64,000 nt of DNA from an uncultured Mesonia sp. (lineage in GTDB: Bacteria > Bacteroidota > Bacteroidia > Flavobacteriales > Flavobacteriaceae): the NCBI GenBank assembly GCA_947499595.1, contig CANMOY010000009.1, forward strand, positions 1 through 64,000. The letters are read 5' to 3'. The translations under genes were made by a program, and so were the position numbers. Positions 34,907 to 44,557 of the stretch are shown piece after piece. The notes under the pieces were generated by a model. The model was not told the DNA's origin, did not search any database, and was given only the letters and a program-made list of their open reading frames with translations. Numbering within the stretch: the first letter of the stretch is position 1; each line of letters starts with the position of its first letter.

Positions 34907-36847
34907 TTACTCTATCAAAATCTTATGTTGATAGTTTTCTCCGTTAACACCAACTTGTAAAATATAAACACCACGTTGCAAAGACGCTGTAGATAATTTT
35001 AGATTACCGTAAGTATTGTCATAATCTTTATTGGCTACTAATCTTCCCTGTAAGTCATATAATTTTACTTGAGCATTAGCATTGATATTATCTCCCAAAG
35101 CAATATTTATATCACTAGCTCCACGTACAGGGTTTGGCCAAACTGAAATATCTTCTGAAAGAGTAACCTGTTCTGCGCTTAAGCTAGTAGATTGTACTCC
35201 AGATACTACGATACTTACCATTTGGCTGCTTCCGCTCAAAGAACCCTTATGGCTTACCTTTATTTCGTAAGTATTCGCATCTGTACTTTCAACAAGAATA
35301 CTTTCAACGTTATCAACAGTGTTGTCACCTAAAGTGGCTGGTGCCGCAACATTACTTAAGTTTAAGCGATAAGGTAATAAAGTAGTATTAGTAGCTTGGT
35401 TGGTGACACGTAAATCTAAATCGTTTACAAGGGCAGGGGTAGGGCTATTCAACTGTCCGTCTTTAGCATTTCCTGCAGGATCGTTCCAAGCAATTGTTAC
35501 GCGTAAATCTTGACTAGGATCTTTAGTTACGGTAAAAGTAAAAGTGTCTCCATTGTCAAGATCAACTTCTTCAATTCTAGCGTTATCTGTTTGAGAATCT
35601 TGAATTACTTCAATCGCTTTTTTTGCATTTACTAATCCCCATCCGTATCTAGCGTCTGGTCCGGTGTTACCTAAATCGTCTGCAGTATGAATGGCAAGGG
35701 CTCTTAAACTAGAAGACAACATGAAATTAGTTTTTTCTTGATTGTAATATTGTTGAACTAAAGTTAATGTTCCTGCAACATTTGGAGCAGCCATTGAAGT
35801 TCCAGAAAAGGTGGCGTAAGAAGCTGTAGACGCCTCAACTGGCGAAAATAACTGTGTACCGTTTCCTACAACATCTGGTTTTATACGGCCATCATCAGAT
35901 GGTCCTTGACTACTTCCTGAATTAATAAAAACAGGAAATAAAAGCTCACCGCTGCTTGGATCAACACTTGCGTCTTGTGCATTTCCTACTACTAGGTTAT
36001 TTTTGGCGTTCTTCTCTCCGGTTAATTTATCATATCCAGCCCTTAAACCGCCTTGGTAACTCGATTGTCCGTCATTACCAGCCGAAACTACCATTAAGTA
36101 GTACGGGTAGGCATTTGCTTTTAAATCCCATAGACGAGCTTGTGTGTCATAACAACCCATCAACCAGGTAGGAGCATTTTGACTTCCACCATCGTTTACA
36201 GGAATACCATAAGAATGGTTTGAAATTAAGAGGCCGTTTTGTGCTTCTGTGTCTACTTCGCTTAAATCTGAGGTCCAGTTGTAAGATACTAAAGTAGCCT
36301 GGGGAGCCATACCTTTAGCGTTAGGATTTGTTCCTGCCGCAGCCATGGTCCCTCCTACGTGTGTACCGTGTGAATCAAACTCATCTTGATTAAATGGCGT
36401 GGCATCTCCTAATACAACTCTAGAGCCTGAAGCAGTAGCAAATTCTTGGTGATCTTTTCGTACGCGACCCCCGTCCCATATTCCTATCGTCATGTTTTGC
36501 CCCTCTAGATTTAATCCTAAAGGGCCTCCTTGCCATAGAAAACTAGCACGAGTTGACTTGGCTGCATCGAGATTATGTGTAGTGCGGTAGATAGGTTTAC
36601 CGTTTTCAAAACCTACCAAATTATAGCGTTTGTTGTTTTCCATTTTATCAGTAGAAATACCAAAACTTTCAGCTTTTTTTCTGGCCGCATTTCTTTTAGC
36701 TTCGAGGTTACTGGTAAGCTCTTTAGCTAATTCTATTTTAATAGGTTGGTTTTGTTTCTGAATTTCTCTTACCTCGCTTGCTGTTTGAGAAAAAGCTAAA
36801 CCAGAGGTTAAAACAAAACCCAGTGATAATAGTTTATTTAATTTCAT
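34907..36847 (-). CDS. S8 (subtilisin-like) peptidase with type IX secretion C-terminal domain
   Basis: 646 residues from the ATG at 36847, where a clean signal peptide begins (MKLNKLLSLGFVLTSGLAFS). An in-frame ATG at 36862 is an alternative. The triad is D125 in IGIWDGG, H160 in DSHGTHVGG and a serine near 350 in FSGTSMAAPNVAG. A beta-rich P-type domain (about 420-550) follows, and then the T9SS sorting domain (last 75 residues, VWPNPVRG ... LYDLQGRLV ... GVYILQV). The enzyme is therefore secreted or surface-attached. It lies downstream of susC-susD and a lipoprotein gene, but a terminator separates it from them. Confidence 0.92.
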   Translation of the reverse strand: MKLNKLLSLGFVLTSGLAFSQTASEVREIQKQNQPIKIELAKELTSNLEAKRNAARKKAESFGISTDKMENNKRYNLVGFENGKPIYRTTHNLDAAKSTRASFLWQGGPLGLNLEGQNMTIGIWDGGRVRKDHQEFATASGSRVVLGDATPFNQDEFDSHGTHVGGTMAAAGTNPNAKGMAPQATLVSYNWTSDLSEVDTEAQNGLLISNHSYGIPVNDGGSQNAPTWLMGCYDTQARLWDLKANAYPYYLMVVSAGNDGQSSYQGGLRAGYDKLTGEKNAKNNLVVGNAQDASVDPSSGELLFPVFINSGSSQGPSDDGRIKPDVVGNGTQLFSPVEASTASYATFSGTSMAAPNVAGTLTLVQQYYNQEKTNFMLSSSLRALAIHTADDLGNTGPDARYGWGLVNAKKAIEVIQDSQTDNARIEEVDLDNGDTFTFTVTKDPSQDLRVTIAWNDPAGNAKDGQLNSPTPALVNDLDLRVTNQATNTTLLPYRLNLSNVAAPATLGDNTVDNVESILVESTDANTYEIKVSHKGSLSGSSQMVSIVVSGVQSTSLSAEQVTLSEDISVWPNPVRGASDINIALGDNINANAQVKLYDLQGRLVANKDYDNTYGNLKLSTASLQRGVYILQVGVNGENYQHKILIE

Positions 36848-36900
36848 AAAATTTTTTTGCACAATTTAAGATTTTTTTTAGAAAAACGAAAATGTAAATA

Positions 36901-36934
36901 AAAAAAAGGCTAATCATTTTGATTAGCCCTTTTA
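36901..36934 (-). terminator. Intrinsic terminator after the susCD-lipoprotein operon
   Basis: GGCTAATCA pairs with TGATTAGCC (9 bp, loop of three), extended by flanking A/T pairs, with a T tract on the minus strand. It starts about 20 bases after the lipoprotein stop codon and isolates the subtilase gene that follows. Confidence 0.9.
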
Positions 36935-36954
36935 AAACCGTTAGAGAAATACTC

Positions 36955-37749
36955 TTAGTTTTTTGGTGTTAAAACAACCTCTACTTGGAAAGGATTTTCA
37001 AACAACTCCTGGTCTAAGATAATAGTGAAATTACCTGTACCTTCGTTGTAACTACCAGTACCTCCAGGAAGGCTGGCTTCATCACTTGAATAGGTTACTA
37101 CGCCTAAGCAATCAATGCTTAACACTCCAGCGTATTGATACTCTCCTGCATACGATGGGTTTCCGGTAGCCGCTGCTACGAAGTCTCCCCAAATAGTGGC
37201 TACGTTGTACTCATTTAAGTTGCCAGTAGGAACCAATTCAACATCGTAAGAATTTACAGTACCTTGACCTACAATAGAGGCAGTTCCGTTATATTCTAAT
37301 GCGATATCAAATGGGCAAAACTGACTTAATTTCAATTGGTATACATTATCGAAATCTGCAATATTAGAGCCCTCTATACTTTCTAATTTTAAAGCAAGAA
37401 TAGAACCTTCTAAAGCAATATTGTCATAATCTCCTTGTACTTCAATATATCCAATGTGCTCGTTCGCAGGAATTACAAAAGAAGTACCAACGCTATACTG
37501 ATCTGGTGTTGCAGTAGTCAAATCTGCATCAACACTAACGGTAAAAGTTCTGTCGGTAGCAGCTTTGTCGGTTACACCAACAGGAATTTTATATCCTTCA
37601 GTAGCATTTTCTTCAACAAAAAATGTACTTGTTGTTCCATCAGCAAAATAGGTTAAACTATCACCCTGATAAGTTTGTGGATCTTCATTCTCATCACAAG
37701 AAACAAATGCGAATGAAGCTACAAATAATAATAAAAATAATTTTTTCAT
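36955..37749 (-). CDS. Calx-beta/DUF1735-like lipoprotein, third gene of a SusCD operon
   Basis: 264 residues. Lipobox FAFVSCDEN. The mature protein begins with a beta-sandwich (about 30-135) containing FFVEENATEGYKIPVGVTDK and VSVDADLTT, which resembles Calx-beta or DUF1735-type domains. The second half (about 145-264) is another beta-rich domain. Lipoproteins in this position, like SusE and SusF, sit on the outside of the outer membrane and help hold the substrate. It begins 12 bases after susD ends, so it is co-transcribed. The substrate is unknown. Confidence 0.78.
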   Translation of the reverse strand: MKKLFLLLFVASFAFVSCDENEDPQTYQGDSLTYFADGTTSTFFVEENATEGYKIPVGVTDKAATDRTFTVSVDADLTTATPDQYSVGTSFVIPANEHIGYIEVQGDYDNIALEGSILALKLESIEGSNIADFDNVYQLKLSQFCPFDIALEYNGTASIVGQGTVNSYDVELVPTGNLNEYNVATIWGDFVAAATGNPSYAGEYQYAGVLSIDCLGVVTYSSDEASLPGGTGSYNEGTGNFTIILDQELFENPFQVEVVLTPKN

Positions 37750-37761
37750 AGTTTTAATTTT

Positions 37762-39165
37762 TTAGTAACCTGGGTTTTGTGAAATGTTATCATTTGCAAA
37801 ACGCTCAGATTGTGGAATTGGTAAAGCAAATCTATAATCATCGCTATCTAATGAGCAAGCTCCAGCAGCGTTATCACAATCGTTAGGTAAACGGTCTACA
37901 CCTAAGTCATATCTTCTCAAGTCAAACATTCTGTGCCCCTCGTAAGCTAATTCAATTCTTCTTTCTTCTAAAATATCTGCTAAAGCATTAGCTTGCGAAG
38001 CATAACCTACAGTTACAGTAATATCTTTTCTTGCATTTTTTAAAGTTTCCATATCAGCAGAGGCTAAACCTAATTGGTTATCTCTAGCATATGCCTCTGC
38101 ACGAATTAAATACATTTCTGAAGTTCTAATCATTTTTATATTATTTAAAAATGGATTAGCTTCTGAACCTAAGTATTTACCAACTTGTAGGTTGGCTGGA
38201 TCAAAGTTTTGTGTATCTAATACAGCATATGTTCTATGATCATCTGTCCAATCGTTGTTGTTTAATGTATTTAACATTTCCTCAGAAACATTAAAGAAAA
38301 CATCTCCGTTGGTGTCGGTAAATAAAGTACCAATTGCTCCTTGACCAGGTGTTCTGGCTAATTGCCATAAAGTTTCACTAGTGAATTCATCTGCCCAAAT
38401 ACCTAAGTATTCAGTTTGAGTAGTAGCTAAAATAGAGTTATTAATTACTTCTGTAGAAAAATTAATGGCTCCAGGTAAATCTCCCGTATACAAAGCCAAA
38501 CGAGCTTGGTAAGCGCTAACTGCTAAACTAGACATTCTGTTGATGTCTGTAGAGGCAGGTAAAGTAGCAAATATATCTTGAGCCGCTTTGAATTCATCGC
38601 TAATAAATTTTGCTACATCTGCAACAGTATTTCTAGCCGGCTGCTCGTATACCCAAACACGGTCTACGATTGGCACAGACTCAGCATTAGGCTCGTAGCT
38701 TGCAGAATAAAGACGCATTAAATCGAAGTGCGCAAATCCGCGAATAGCGTGCAATTCAGCAATGATTCGGTCTTTTTTCTCTTGCTCTGCTTCTGTATTA
38801 GCCTCAACTCCCTCTGCTGCACGTAAAATACGGTTAGCACGGTTGATCACGAGGTAATAGTTGTTCCAGATTGATTCTGGCTCATTTGTACCTGAGTTGA
38901 TTGACCAAGTAAATACTTGAATTCCCTGTCCACGGTTAGAAGCCGCGATTGTTAAGTCATCAACAAACTTTGAGGTAAAATCGATTAATGCAGATCCTGA
39001 TATACCGCTATACACTCCGTATAAACCGGTCTCTAACTGATCAACAGTATTGAAAGCGTTCTCTTCAAACACTTCATCTTTTGGCTCAACCTCATAAGCA
39101 TCTTTACAAGATACCATGGTAAGAATGGCCAGTAAAATTAATTTAAATTTAAATATATTTTTCAT
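37762..39165 (-). CDS. SusD/RagB family nutrient-binding outer-membrane lipoprotein
   Basis: 467 residues. Lipobox LTMVSCKDAYEVEP. Hallmarks are ENAFNTVDQLETGLYGVYSG near residue 40, the TPR-rich helical body with AELHAIRGFAHFDLMRLYS near 138, and the C-terminal IELAYEGHRMFDLRRYDLG followed by IPQSER. It forms the lid over the SusC pore encoded just upstream. No glycosidase gene is nearby, while a secreted protease is, so peptide uptake is at least as likely as glycan uptake (inference). Confidence 0.95.
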   Translation of the reverse strand: MKNIFKFKLILLAILTMVSCKDAYEVEPKDEVFEENAFNTVDQLETGLYGVYSGISGSALIDFTSKFVDDLTIAASNRGQGIQVFTWSINSGTNEPESIWNNYYLVINRANRILRAAEGVEANTEAEQEKKDRIIAELHAIRGFAHFDLMRLYSASYEPNAESVPIVDRVWVYEQPARNTVADVAKFISDEFKAAQDIFATLPASTDINRMSSLAVSAYQARLALYTGDLPGAINFSTEVINNSILATTQTEYLGIWADEFTSETLWQLARTPGQGAIGTLFTDTNGDVFFNVSEEMLNTLNNNDWTDDHRTYAVLDTQNFDPANLQVGKYLGSEANPFLNNIKMIRTSEMYLIRAEAYARDNQLGLASADMETLKNARKDITVTVGYASQANALADILEERRIELAYEGHRMFDLRRYDLGVDRLPNDCDNAAGACSLDSDDYRFALPIPQSERFANDNISQNPGY

Positions 39166-39171
39166 AGGAGA

Positions 39172-42126
39172 TTAAAATTTTAAGTCTACACCAAAAGTGA
39201 TGGTTGTTGGAGTAGGGTATTCGTACTGTGCGATATTGTTATCATCTTCAGGATCAAAACCTGTAAACTTGGTCCAAGTGGCTAAGTTTTGTGCCATACC
39301 ATAAACGCGGATTCCTTTGAAATATTTTAAAGCATCTACTACGTCATCAGAGAAGTTGTAAGATAAAGTTACGTTTCTCCATCTTAAGAAAGATGCATCT
39401 TCGATATCTTTAGAAGTAAACTCTCTGTTGTAAAGGTAGCTCTGTACTTCGGTTACATCACCAGGTTGTTGCCACATATCTAACATTTTAGTACTTAAGT
39501 TGTACTGTGCAAAGTTAGGATTTTCTTGGAAGAAAGTTTGGTTGTTGAAACGGTAGTATTCTGCCTGGAAAGTGAACAATGTAGATAAGGTGAAACCTTT
39601 GTAAGAAATATCTCCACCAAAACCACCTGTATACTCAGGGTTAAAGCTTCCAAAATCTGCTCTAGAGTTATCCTCAGAGTATACGTTGGTTACGTTACCG
39701 TCTTTGTCGGTATACAATGGTTGTCCGTTTGCCGGGTTTACTCCAGCCCATCCAACGATGTAGTGAGTTCCTAATGGCAATCCTTCACGGATAATGGAAG
39801 TACCTAGCTCAAACTCGTTAACTTGTCCTAAATCAACGATTTCGTTTTTGTTGTAGTTACCATTAAAGCTTAAGTTGATGTTTACTTCATCACGGCCTTC
39901 ACCTCTTAAAAGGTTATAGTTTAGTGATAAATCAACCCCAGCATTTCTCATTTCACCATTATTACTTTGAATAGCAGTAGTTCCTGAGGTAGCACTTAAG
40001 TTATAATTTACAAATAAATCTGTAGTTAAGTTGTTGTAATATTCAACACTTCCTGATAGTCTATAATCGAATAAATCGAAATCAAAACCAGTGTTCAATT
40101 GTTTGGAAACCTCCCATCTTAAATCTGGGTTACCAATGTTGGTAGGGGCAAATCCTGGTTGACCTGCATAAGATACTTGTCCGTATCCAGTAGCATATTG
40201 AAAAGCGGTAATCGCATTTTTATTTCCAGAAGTACCATAACTTGCTTTGAATTTTAAGTTATCAACAAAGCTTACATCTTGCATAAAAGCCTCTTCACTA
40301 ATGTTCCAACGACCTGCTACAGACCAGAAAGTTGCCCATTTGTTTGAATCAGCAAATAAACTAGAAGCATCGCGTCTGATCGAAGCACCGATACCAAATC
40401 TATCATCGTAACCGTAATCAGCAATTGCGAAATAAGAGAATAAACCTTCTTCGTAATCTGAGCCGCCTACAGTAGGGATAAGTTCGTTATCTGGAGTACC
40501 AGCAGTGATACCACCTGGGTAACCAACTAATAGTTCATTGATTCCGTAGCCGGTAAAACTACTAGATCTGAAATGATTCTTGAAATACTCTATATAGCCG
40601 TCTATACTGAAGTCGTGCTTTTCATTAAAAGTATTAGCATAACCAATGTTGGTAGTAGAAGTGAAATTGGCATTGTATGAGTTAGCTTCGTTATATCGTC
40701 CTGCATTTCCAGGAGTAGTAGTACGACCGTATTCTGTGTTAGGATCTGTAAATCGAACAATGTTAGTCTGCTCATAATCTACCCCTAAGTTGATTCCAGC
40801 AGTTACATTGTCAAAGATTTCTCTCTTGGCAAAACCAGAAGCTACAATCTTAGTTCTTAAACGATCGTTATCACTTCTTAATAAGTGCTCTAATGCATTG
40901 GGACCTACACGTCCTCCACCAGTTGCGAAATCTCCGTTTTCGTCATATACTGGGTGGTAAGGTGATCCTAAATAAGCGGCAGCAAAAGGGTTTTGTAAGG
41001 TAACAGAACCTTCCGAGTCAATTCTAGATTGTTTGGTAAACGCTAACTGGGTGTTTAAACCAATTTGTGTTTTTTCGTTTGGTCTGTGCTCTAAGTTGTT
41101 ACGTAAAGTAAAACGTTGTAATCCAGAACGCTTTATTAAACCTTCTTGGTCTAAGTACTGGGCGCTGCTAAAGAAACGCGTGTTTTCATTACCTCCGCTC
41201 ATACTTAATTCTTGTGTATTAATTACACCAGTTCTAAAGAATTGCTCGCTCCAGTCGGTATTTACTTGAGCTAACTCAGCGATTTGAGCATCGGTTAAAC
41301 CAGCTCCTACACCACGATTGATAGTTCTTTGGAAATTTAATAACTGGCTAGAGTTCATCATATCAAACCGAGGTTCACTAATTTCAGAAAAACCAATTGA
41401 CGATTTGTAGTTGAAAGTTGTAGCCTGTGAGAAAGAACCTTTCTTAGTAGTTACTACAATTACACCGTTTGCTCCACGAGATCCGTAAAGAGCGGTTGCA
41501 CTTGCATCTTTCAATACATCTACTCGGTCAAAATCGTTTGAGTTTAAAGCAGAAAAATCTGCCGCCCCAATTTGAATACCGTCTACGATGTATAATGGGT
41601 TGTTATCTCCATTAATAGATCCGTTACCACGAATTCTAACACGTGCAGATGAACCTGGTTGACCAGAACCTGCAGAAACCTGAAGACCTGCTGCTTGACC
41701 TTGTAATACTTGGTCAAAAGAAGGAATTGGCACAGACTCTAATGCCTCAGCCTTAACGGTTGAAATAGAACCCGCATACTTTGTTTTGTCTATGCTTGAG
41801 TAACCAGTCACAACGATCTCGTCTAACTCGTTACCTGCTTTCATAGATACATTGTAAGTGTTTGCTGCACCAACAGTAACTTGTTGAGTTTGGAAACCAA
41901 TGTAAGTAAATTCTAAAACATCTCCTTGGGTAGCATTTAAGCTGTAATTACCATCAAAATCTGATTGAGTACCAGAAGACGTTCCTTTAATAATAATGTT
42001 AACTCCTGGTAACGGCATACCGGTGTCGTCGGTAACCGTTCCGGAAACTGATTTTTGTTGGGCAAACGATAGTTGCACCATAAACGCTAGAAATAGCGTC
42101 AAAATTCCACTAAACTTTGTTTTCAT
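39172..42126 (-). CDS. SusC/RagA family TonB-linked outer-membrane transporter
   Basis: 984 residues. Signal peptide (LSFAQQ), CarboxypepD_reg-like domain at about 26-105 (SVSGTVTDDTGMPLPGVNI), plug at about 115-225 (RVRIRGNGSINGDNNPLYIV, KDASATALYGSRGANGVIVV), then a 22-strand type barrel ending in ITFGVDLKF. It imports its ligand with TonB energy. It is the first gene of the operon, ahead of susD and the lipoprotein. Length is within the usual 950-1100 range. The substrate is not predictable. Confidence 0.96.
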   Translation of the reverse strand: MKTKFSGILTLFLAFMVQLSFAQQKSVSGTVTDDTGMPLPGVNIIIKGTSSGTQSDFDGNYSLNATQGDVLEFTYIGFQTQQVTVGAANTYNVSMKAGNELDEIVVTGYSSIDKTKYAGSISTVKAEALESVPIPSFDQVLQGQAAGLQVSAGSGQPGSSARVRIRGNGSINGDNNPLYIVDGIQIGAADFSALNSNDFDRVDVLKDASATALYGSRGANGVIVVTTKKGSFSQATTFNYKSSIGFSEISEPRFDMMNSSQLLNFQRTINRGVGAGLTDAQIAELAQVNTDWSEQFFRTGVINTQELSMSGGNENTRFFSSAQYLDQEGLIKRSGLQRFTLRNNLEHRPNEKTQIGLNTQLAFTKQSRIDSEGSVTLQNPFAAAYLGSPYHPVYDENGDFATGGGRVGPNALEHLLRSDNDRLRTKIVASGFAKREIFDNVTAGINLGVDYEQTNIVRFTDPNTEYGRTTTPGNAGRYNEANSYNANFTSTTNIGYANTFNEKHDFSIDGYIEYFKNHFRSSSFTGYGINELLVGYPGGITAGTPDNELIPTVGGSDYEEGLFSYFAIADYGYDDRFGIGASIRRDASSLFADSNKWATFWSVAGRWNISEEAFMQDVSFVDNLKFKASYGTSGNKNAITAFQYATGYGQVSYAGQPGFAPTNIGNPDLRWEVSKQLNTGFDFDLFDYRLSGSVEYYNNLTTDLFVNYNLSATSGTTAIQSNNGEMRNAGVDLSLNYNLLRGEGRDEVNINLSFNGNYNKNEIVDLGQVNEFELGTSIIREGLPLGTHYIVGWAGVNPANGQPLYTDKDGNVTNVYSEDNSRADFGSFNPEYTGGFGGDISYKGFTLSTLFTFQAEYYRFNNQTFFQENPNFAQYNLSTKMLDMWQQPGDVTEVQSYLYNREFTSKDIEDASFLRWRNVTLSYNFSDDVVDALKYFKGIRVYGMAQNLATWTKFTGFDPEDDNNIAQYEYPTPTTITFGVDLKF

Positions 42127-42242
42127 TTTGTAATTTATTTGAATTAGCCAACGTCAAAAATCTTAATAAATACTTAATAATGCAACTTATTTTTACTAAA
42201 ATTAATTTTTAACACTTTGAGTAAGCAAGAAATAGGAGGGTT

Positions 42243-43919
42243 TTAAAACCTGCTTTGAAGACGCAGGTGTACTAATGTATTTCTAAATTTAAAGCCTGTG
42301 CCGGGGTACTTGGCATTAGCAAACATTACCTCTAGTTTACCTGCTTTGGTGTTTAAAGCCAAACCAAAACCTAGGCTGGTTAGATTTTCTAACGAAGAAT
42401 TAGGTAAGGGTGTGTAAAGGCCATAGTCTAAAATACTATGTAAATAAAAGTTAGAGGCGAATTTGAAACGGTATTCGGTTTGCAGTATGGCGTAAAAATT
42501 GGTCGTTAAACTGTTTTCTTCAATTCCGCGAAAGCTGTTAATTCCTCCAAAAAAGCTTAATTCGTTAATAAAATAGTCCTTACTCTCAAGATAGTGAGCT
42601 GTTAGATGGGTGCGTATTCCGCTACGTTTTGCAATTGGTAGGAAGTGTTGGTGTTGCAGCGTGTAAATTTGCTGAGGGCTATTGATAGTTGCTTTTCGTG
42701 AGCCAAAAGAAGCACTTAGGTTTAGATAACTGGGCGGAGTGAAAAAATCTTTTCTTTGGTTTGCGTCGAGGCGAGCACCTACTTGAAAAAATTTAGCGCG
42801 GTAATTGCCAAGATTTGCTGTTTGTGAATAGGATGCGCTTGACTGGGTCTGGTTTGACTTAATAGAGGTGTAGCCTATATAGGGTTTCCAGTTTTTAATG
42901 CTATAGTGTATCTGAGCTCCAAAGGTGTTGCGTGTAAAGGTACTGTCTTTTCGTAGTAAGTTAAAACGTAGATTAATACCAATTGGAGAATTAAATAGAT
43001 GAGGAAGTTCTGTTGCTAATTTAAATTCTAATTGAGATTCGGCATTATTTAAATAGGAGAGATCTATTCGTTCCCCTTGATTAAAATTGTTAAGTAATGA
43101 TAAATTCAAGTAGCCGTTTAAATTAAATTTCCCTTGATCCTCATTTGAAAATCCTAAGTAGCCATCAAATTCGTTTTGTTTTTGCTTGTTTAAAAATAGA
43201 TATAGCTTGGTACTGTCTTTTTGGAATAAAATTTCGGGTGGTTTTATGCTTGAGGCAAAATTTAATTGCTGGATTTGTTTGTATTTCTCCAAAATCTCTT
43301 CTTTGTTGAAATTCACTCCTGTAATAAGTTGTAAGCGATGTTTTAAAAAAGATTTGGGAAACTTGGAGTAGCCTTTTATGATAATTTCATCGAGTTGTCT
43401 GTTTTTAGATGAATTTAATTGAAGTGCGGCAAATAGGTTGTTGTCCTTTTTTTGAATCTTGATTATTTGTATTTGTAAAAAAGGCTGGCCTTTATTGGCT
43501 AAACAGTTGTTTATTTTTGTGAGTTGTTCTTCTAAACCAACTATTGGTAGTTTAATTGTTTTGTTGAAAATTTTTAAATCACATTCGGCTAAATCCAACG
43601 CTAGACTGTCTGTTATTTTTAAATGTATGTATTCAAATTGCTTGCCTTTTTTTAATCTATATATATAGGTATTGTTTTTTTGTGCTTTTAAAAAGTTGAA
43701 TTCTGCATCTATATAGCCTTGTTTTTGGAGGTTGGTTATTCTTTGGTTCAAAACTCTTTTTAGTTCCTTTACGGATTTTGTTTGTAGCACTTCTAATGTA
43801 TCCGATTTTGCTTTAGAGATTACTGTGTTTAAAATATAAGCTTTTACTGTTGTTTGTGAAAAACCAAAAGGACAGCTTATTAACAGTAGAAGTATTATTT
43901 GTATAAAGGTGCGATTCAC
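42243..43919 (-). CDS. BamA/ShlB-like outer-membrane protein with POTRA-type N-terminus
   Basis: 558 residues from a GTG start at 43919, which gives a good signal peptide (LLLISCPFGFSQ). The first 230 residues look like two or three POTRA repeats (LKRVLNQRITNLQKQGYID, DEIIIKGYSKFPKSFLKHR). Amphipathic strands follow, with FFGGINSFRGIEENSL, a likely R-G motif of the Omp85 lid loop, and the chain ends in RLQSRF with a terminal phenylalanine. It could be a TamA-, ShlB- or BamA-like export barrel. It stands alone, divergent from rpsL, and has no obvious cargo gene. Confidence 0.75.
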   Translation of the reverse strand: MNRTFIQIILLLLISCPFGFSQTTVKAYILNTVISKAKSDTLEVLQTKSVKELKRVLNQRITNLQKQGYIDAEFNFLKAQKNNTYIYRLKKGKQFEYIHLKITDSLALDLAECDLKIFNKTIKLPIVGLEEQLTKINNCLANKGQPFLQIQIIKIQKKDNNLFAALQLNSSKNRQLDEIIIKGYSKFPKSFLKHRLQLITGVNFNKEEILEKYKQIQQLNFASSIKPPEILFQKDSTKLYLFLNKQKQNEFDGYLGFSNEDQGKFNLNGYLNLSLLNNFNQGERIDLSYLNNAESQLEFKLATELPHLFNSPIGINLRFNLLRKDSTFTRNTFGAQIHYSIKNWKPYIGYTSIKSNQTQSSASYSQTANLGNYRAKFFQVGARLDANQRKDFFTPPSYLNLSASFGSRKATINSPQQIYTLQHQHFLPIAKRSGIRTHLTAHYLESKDYFINELSFFGGINSFRGIEENSLTTNFYAILQTEYRFKFASNFYLHSILDYGLYTPLPNSSLENLTSLGFGLALNTKAGKLEVMFANAKYPGTGFKFRNTLVHLRLQSRF

Positions 43920-44015
43920 TTATTTTTTTTATCGGTGCTTTTTAGGATAACGAAATTAATCGAATAAACTTGTTTATGCAAAGTACAATTGTATTGAAAA
44001 TTAATTGATTATAAT

Positions 44016-44063
44016 TTGCTTTTTTGAAATTAATTTTTACATTTGCAAACCCGAAAAAACGGG
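44016..44063 (+). promoter_or_regulatory. Main promoter of the ribosomal protein supercluster, with leader hairpin
   Basis: TTG at 44016-44018, 19-base spacer, -7 box TACATTTG at 44038-44045: near-ideal Bacteroidota spacing. A short hairpin CCCG-AAAAAA-CGGG (44050-44063) lies at the start of the likely leader, and the rpsL ATG follows at 44098. This probably drives rpsL, rpsG, fusA and rpsJ at least. Confidence 0.75.
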
Positions 44064-44097
44064 AATTAATATTTTAATAATTAGTGTAAAAGAAATT

Positions 44098-44472
44098 ATG
44101 CCAACAATTTCACAATTAGTAAGAAAAGGAAGAACCAAAATAACTAAGAAGTCTAAATCGGCTGCTTTGGATTCTTGTCCTCAAAGACGTGGGGTTTGTA
44201 CGCGTGTTTACACCACTACGCCAAAAAAACCAAACTCGGCTATGCGTAAAGTAGCTAGGGTAAGGTTGACCAATGGTAAGGAAGTAAATGCTTACATCCC
44301 AGGAGAAGGACACAATTTGCAAGAGCACTCGATAGTATTAGTTAGAGGTGGAAGGGTAAAAGATTTACCAGGGGTTAGGTATCATATTGTTCGTGGAGCA
44401 TTAGATACGGCCGGAGTAGAAGGTAGAACGCAACGTAGGTCAAAGTACGGAGCAAAACGCCCTAAAAAGTAA
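44098..44472 (+). CDS. rpsL: Ribosomal protein S12
   Basis: 124 residues from ATG 44098. An in-frame ATG at 44005 lies upstream of the -7 box and cannot be used. The [12 protein letters not shown] start, the conserved [15 protein letters not shown] loop of the decoding centre and the [14 protein letters not shown] block are canonical. S12 contacts the tRNA-mRNA duplex in the A site. It is the first gene of the str block. A hairpin-containing gap separates it from rpsG. Confidence 0.98.
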   Translation: MPTISQLVRKGRTKITKKSKSAALDSCPQRRGVCTRVYTTTPKKPNSAMRKVARVRLTNGKEVNAYIPGEGHNLQEHSIVLVRGGRVKDLPGVRYHIVRGALDTAGVEGRTQRRSKYGAKRPKK

Positions 44473-44479
44473 AAGTTAT

Positions 44480-44523
44480 TTGTTAATCGCTAAAAGTTGA
44501 GAAATACATTTATCTATTAACAA
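44480..44523 (+). promoter_or_regulatory. Hairpin in the rpsL-rpsG gap, possible S7 control site
   Basis: TTGTTAAT (44480-44487) is perfectly complementary to ATTAACAA (44516-44523), enclosing 28 bases. A second small GTTAA/TTAAC hairpin lies just after. In E. coli the S12-S7 gap is the S7 autoregulation target, so this structure is in the matching place. The pairs are all AT-rich, which weakens the case. Confidence 0.35.
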
Positions 44524-44557
44524 TAACCGTTAACAATTAACTTATTTAAGAGAAGAC

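Noticed and set aside
44005..44097. N-terminal extension of S12
   Set aside because: The extension overlaps the promoter of the gene and is not part of the conserved protein.
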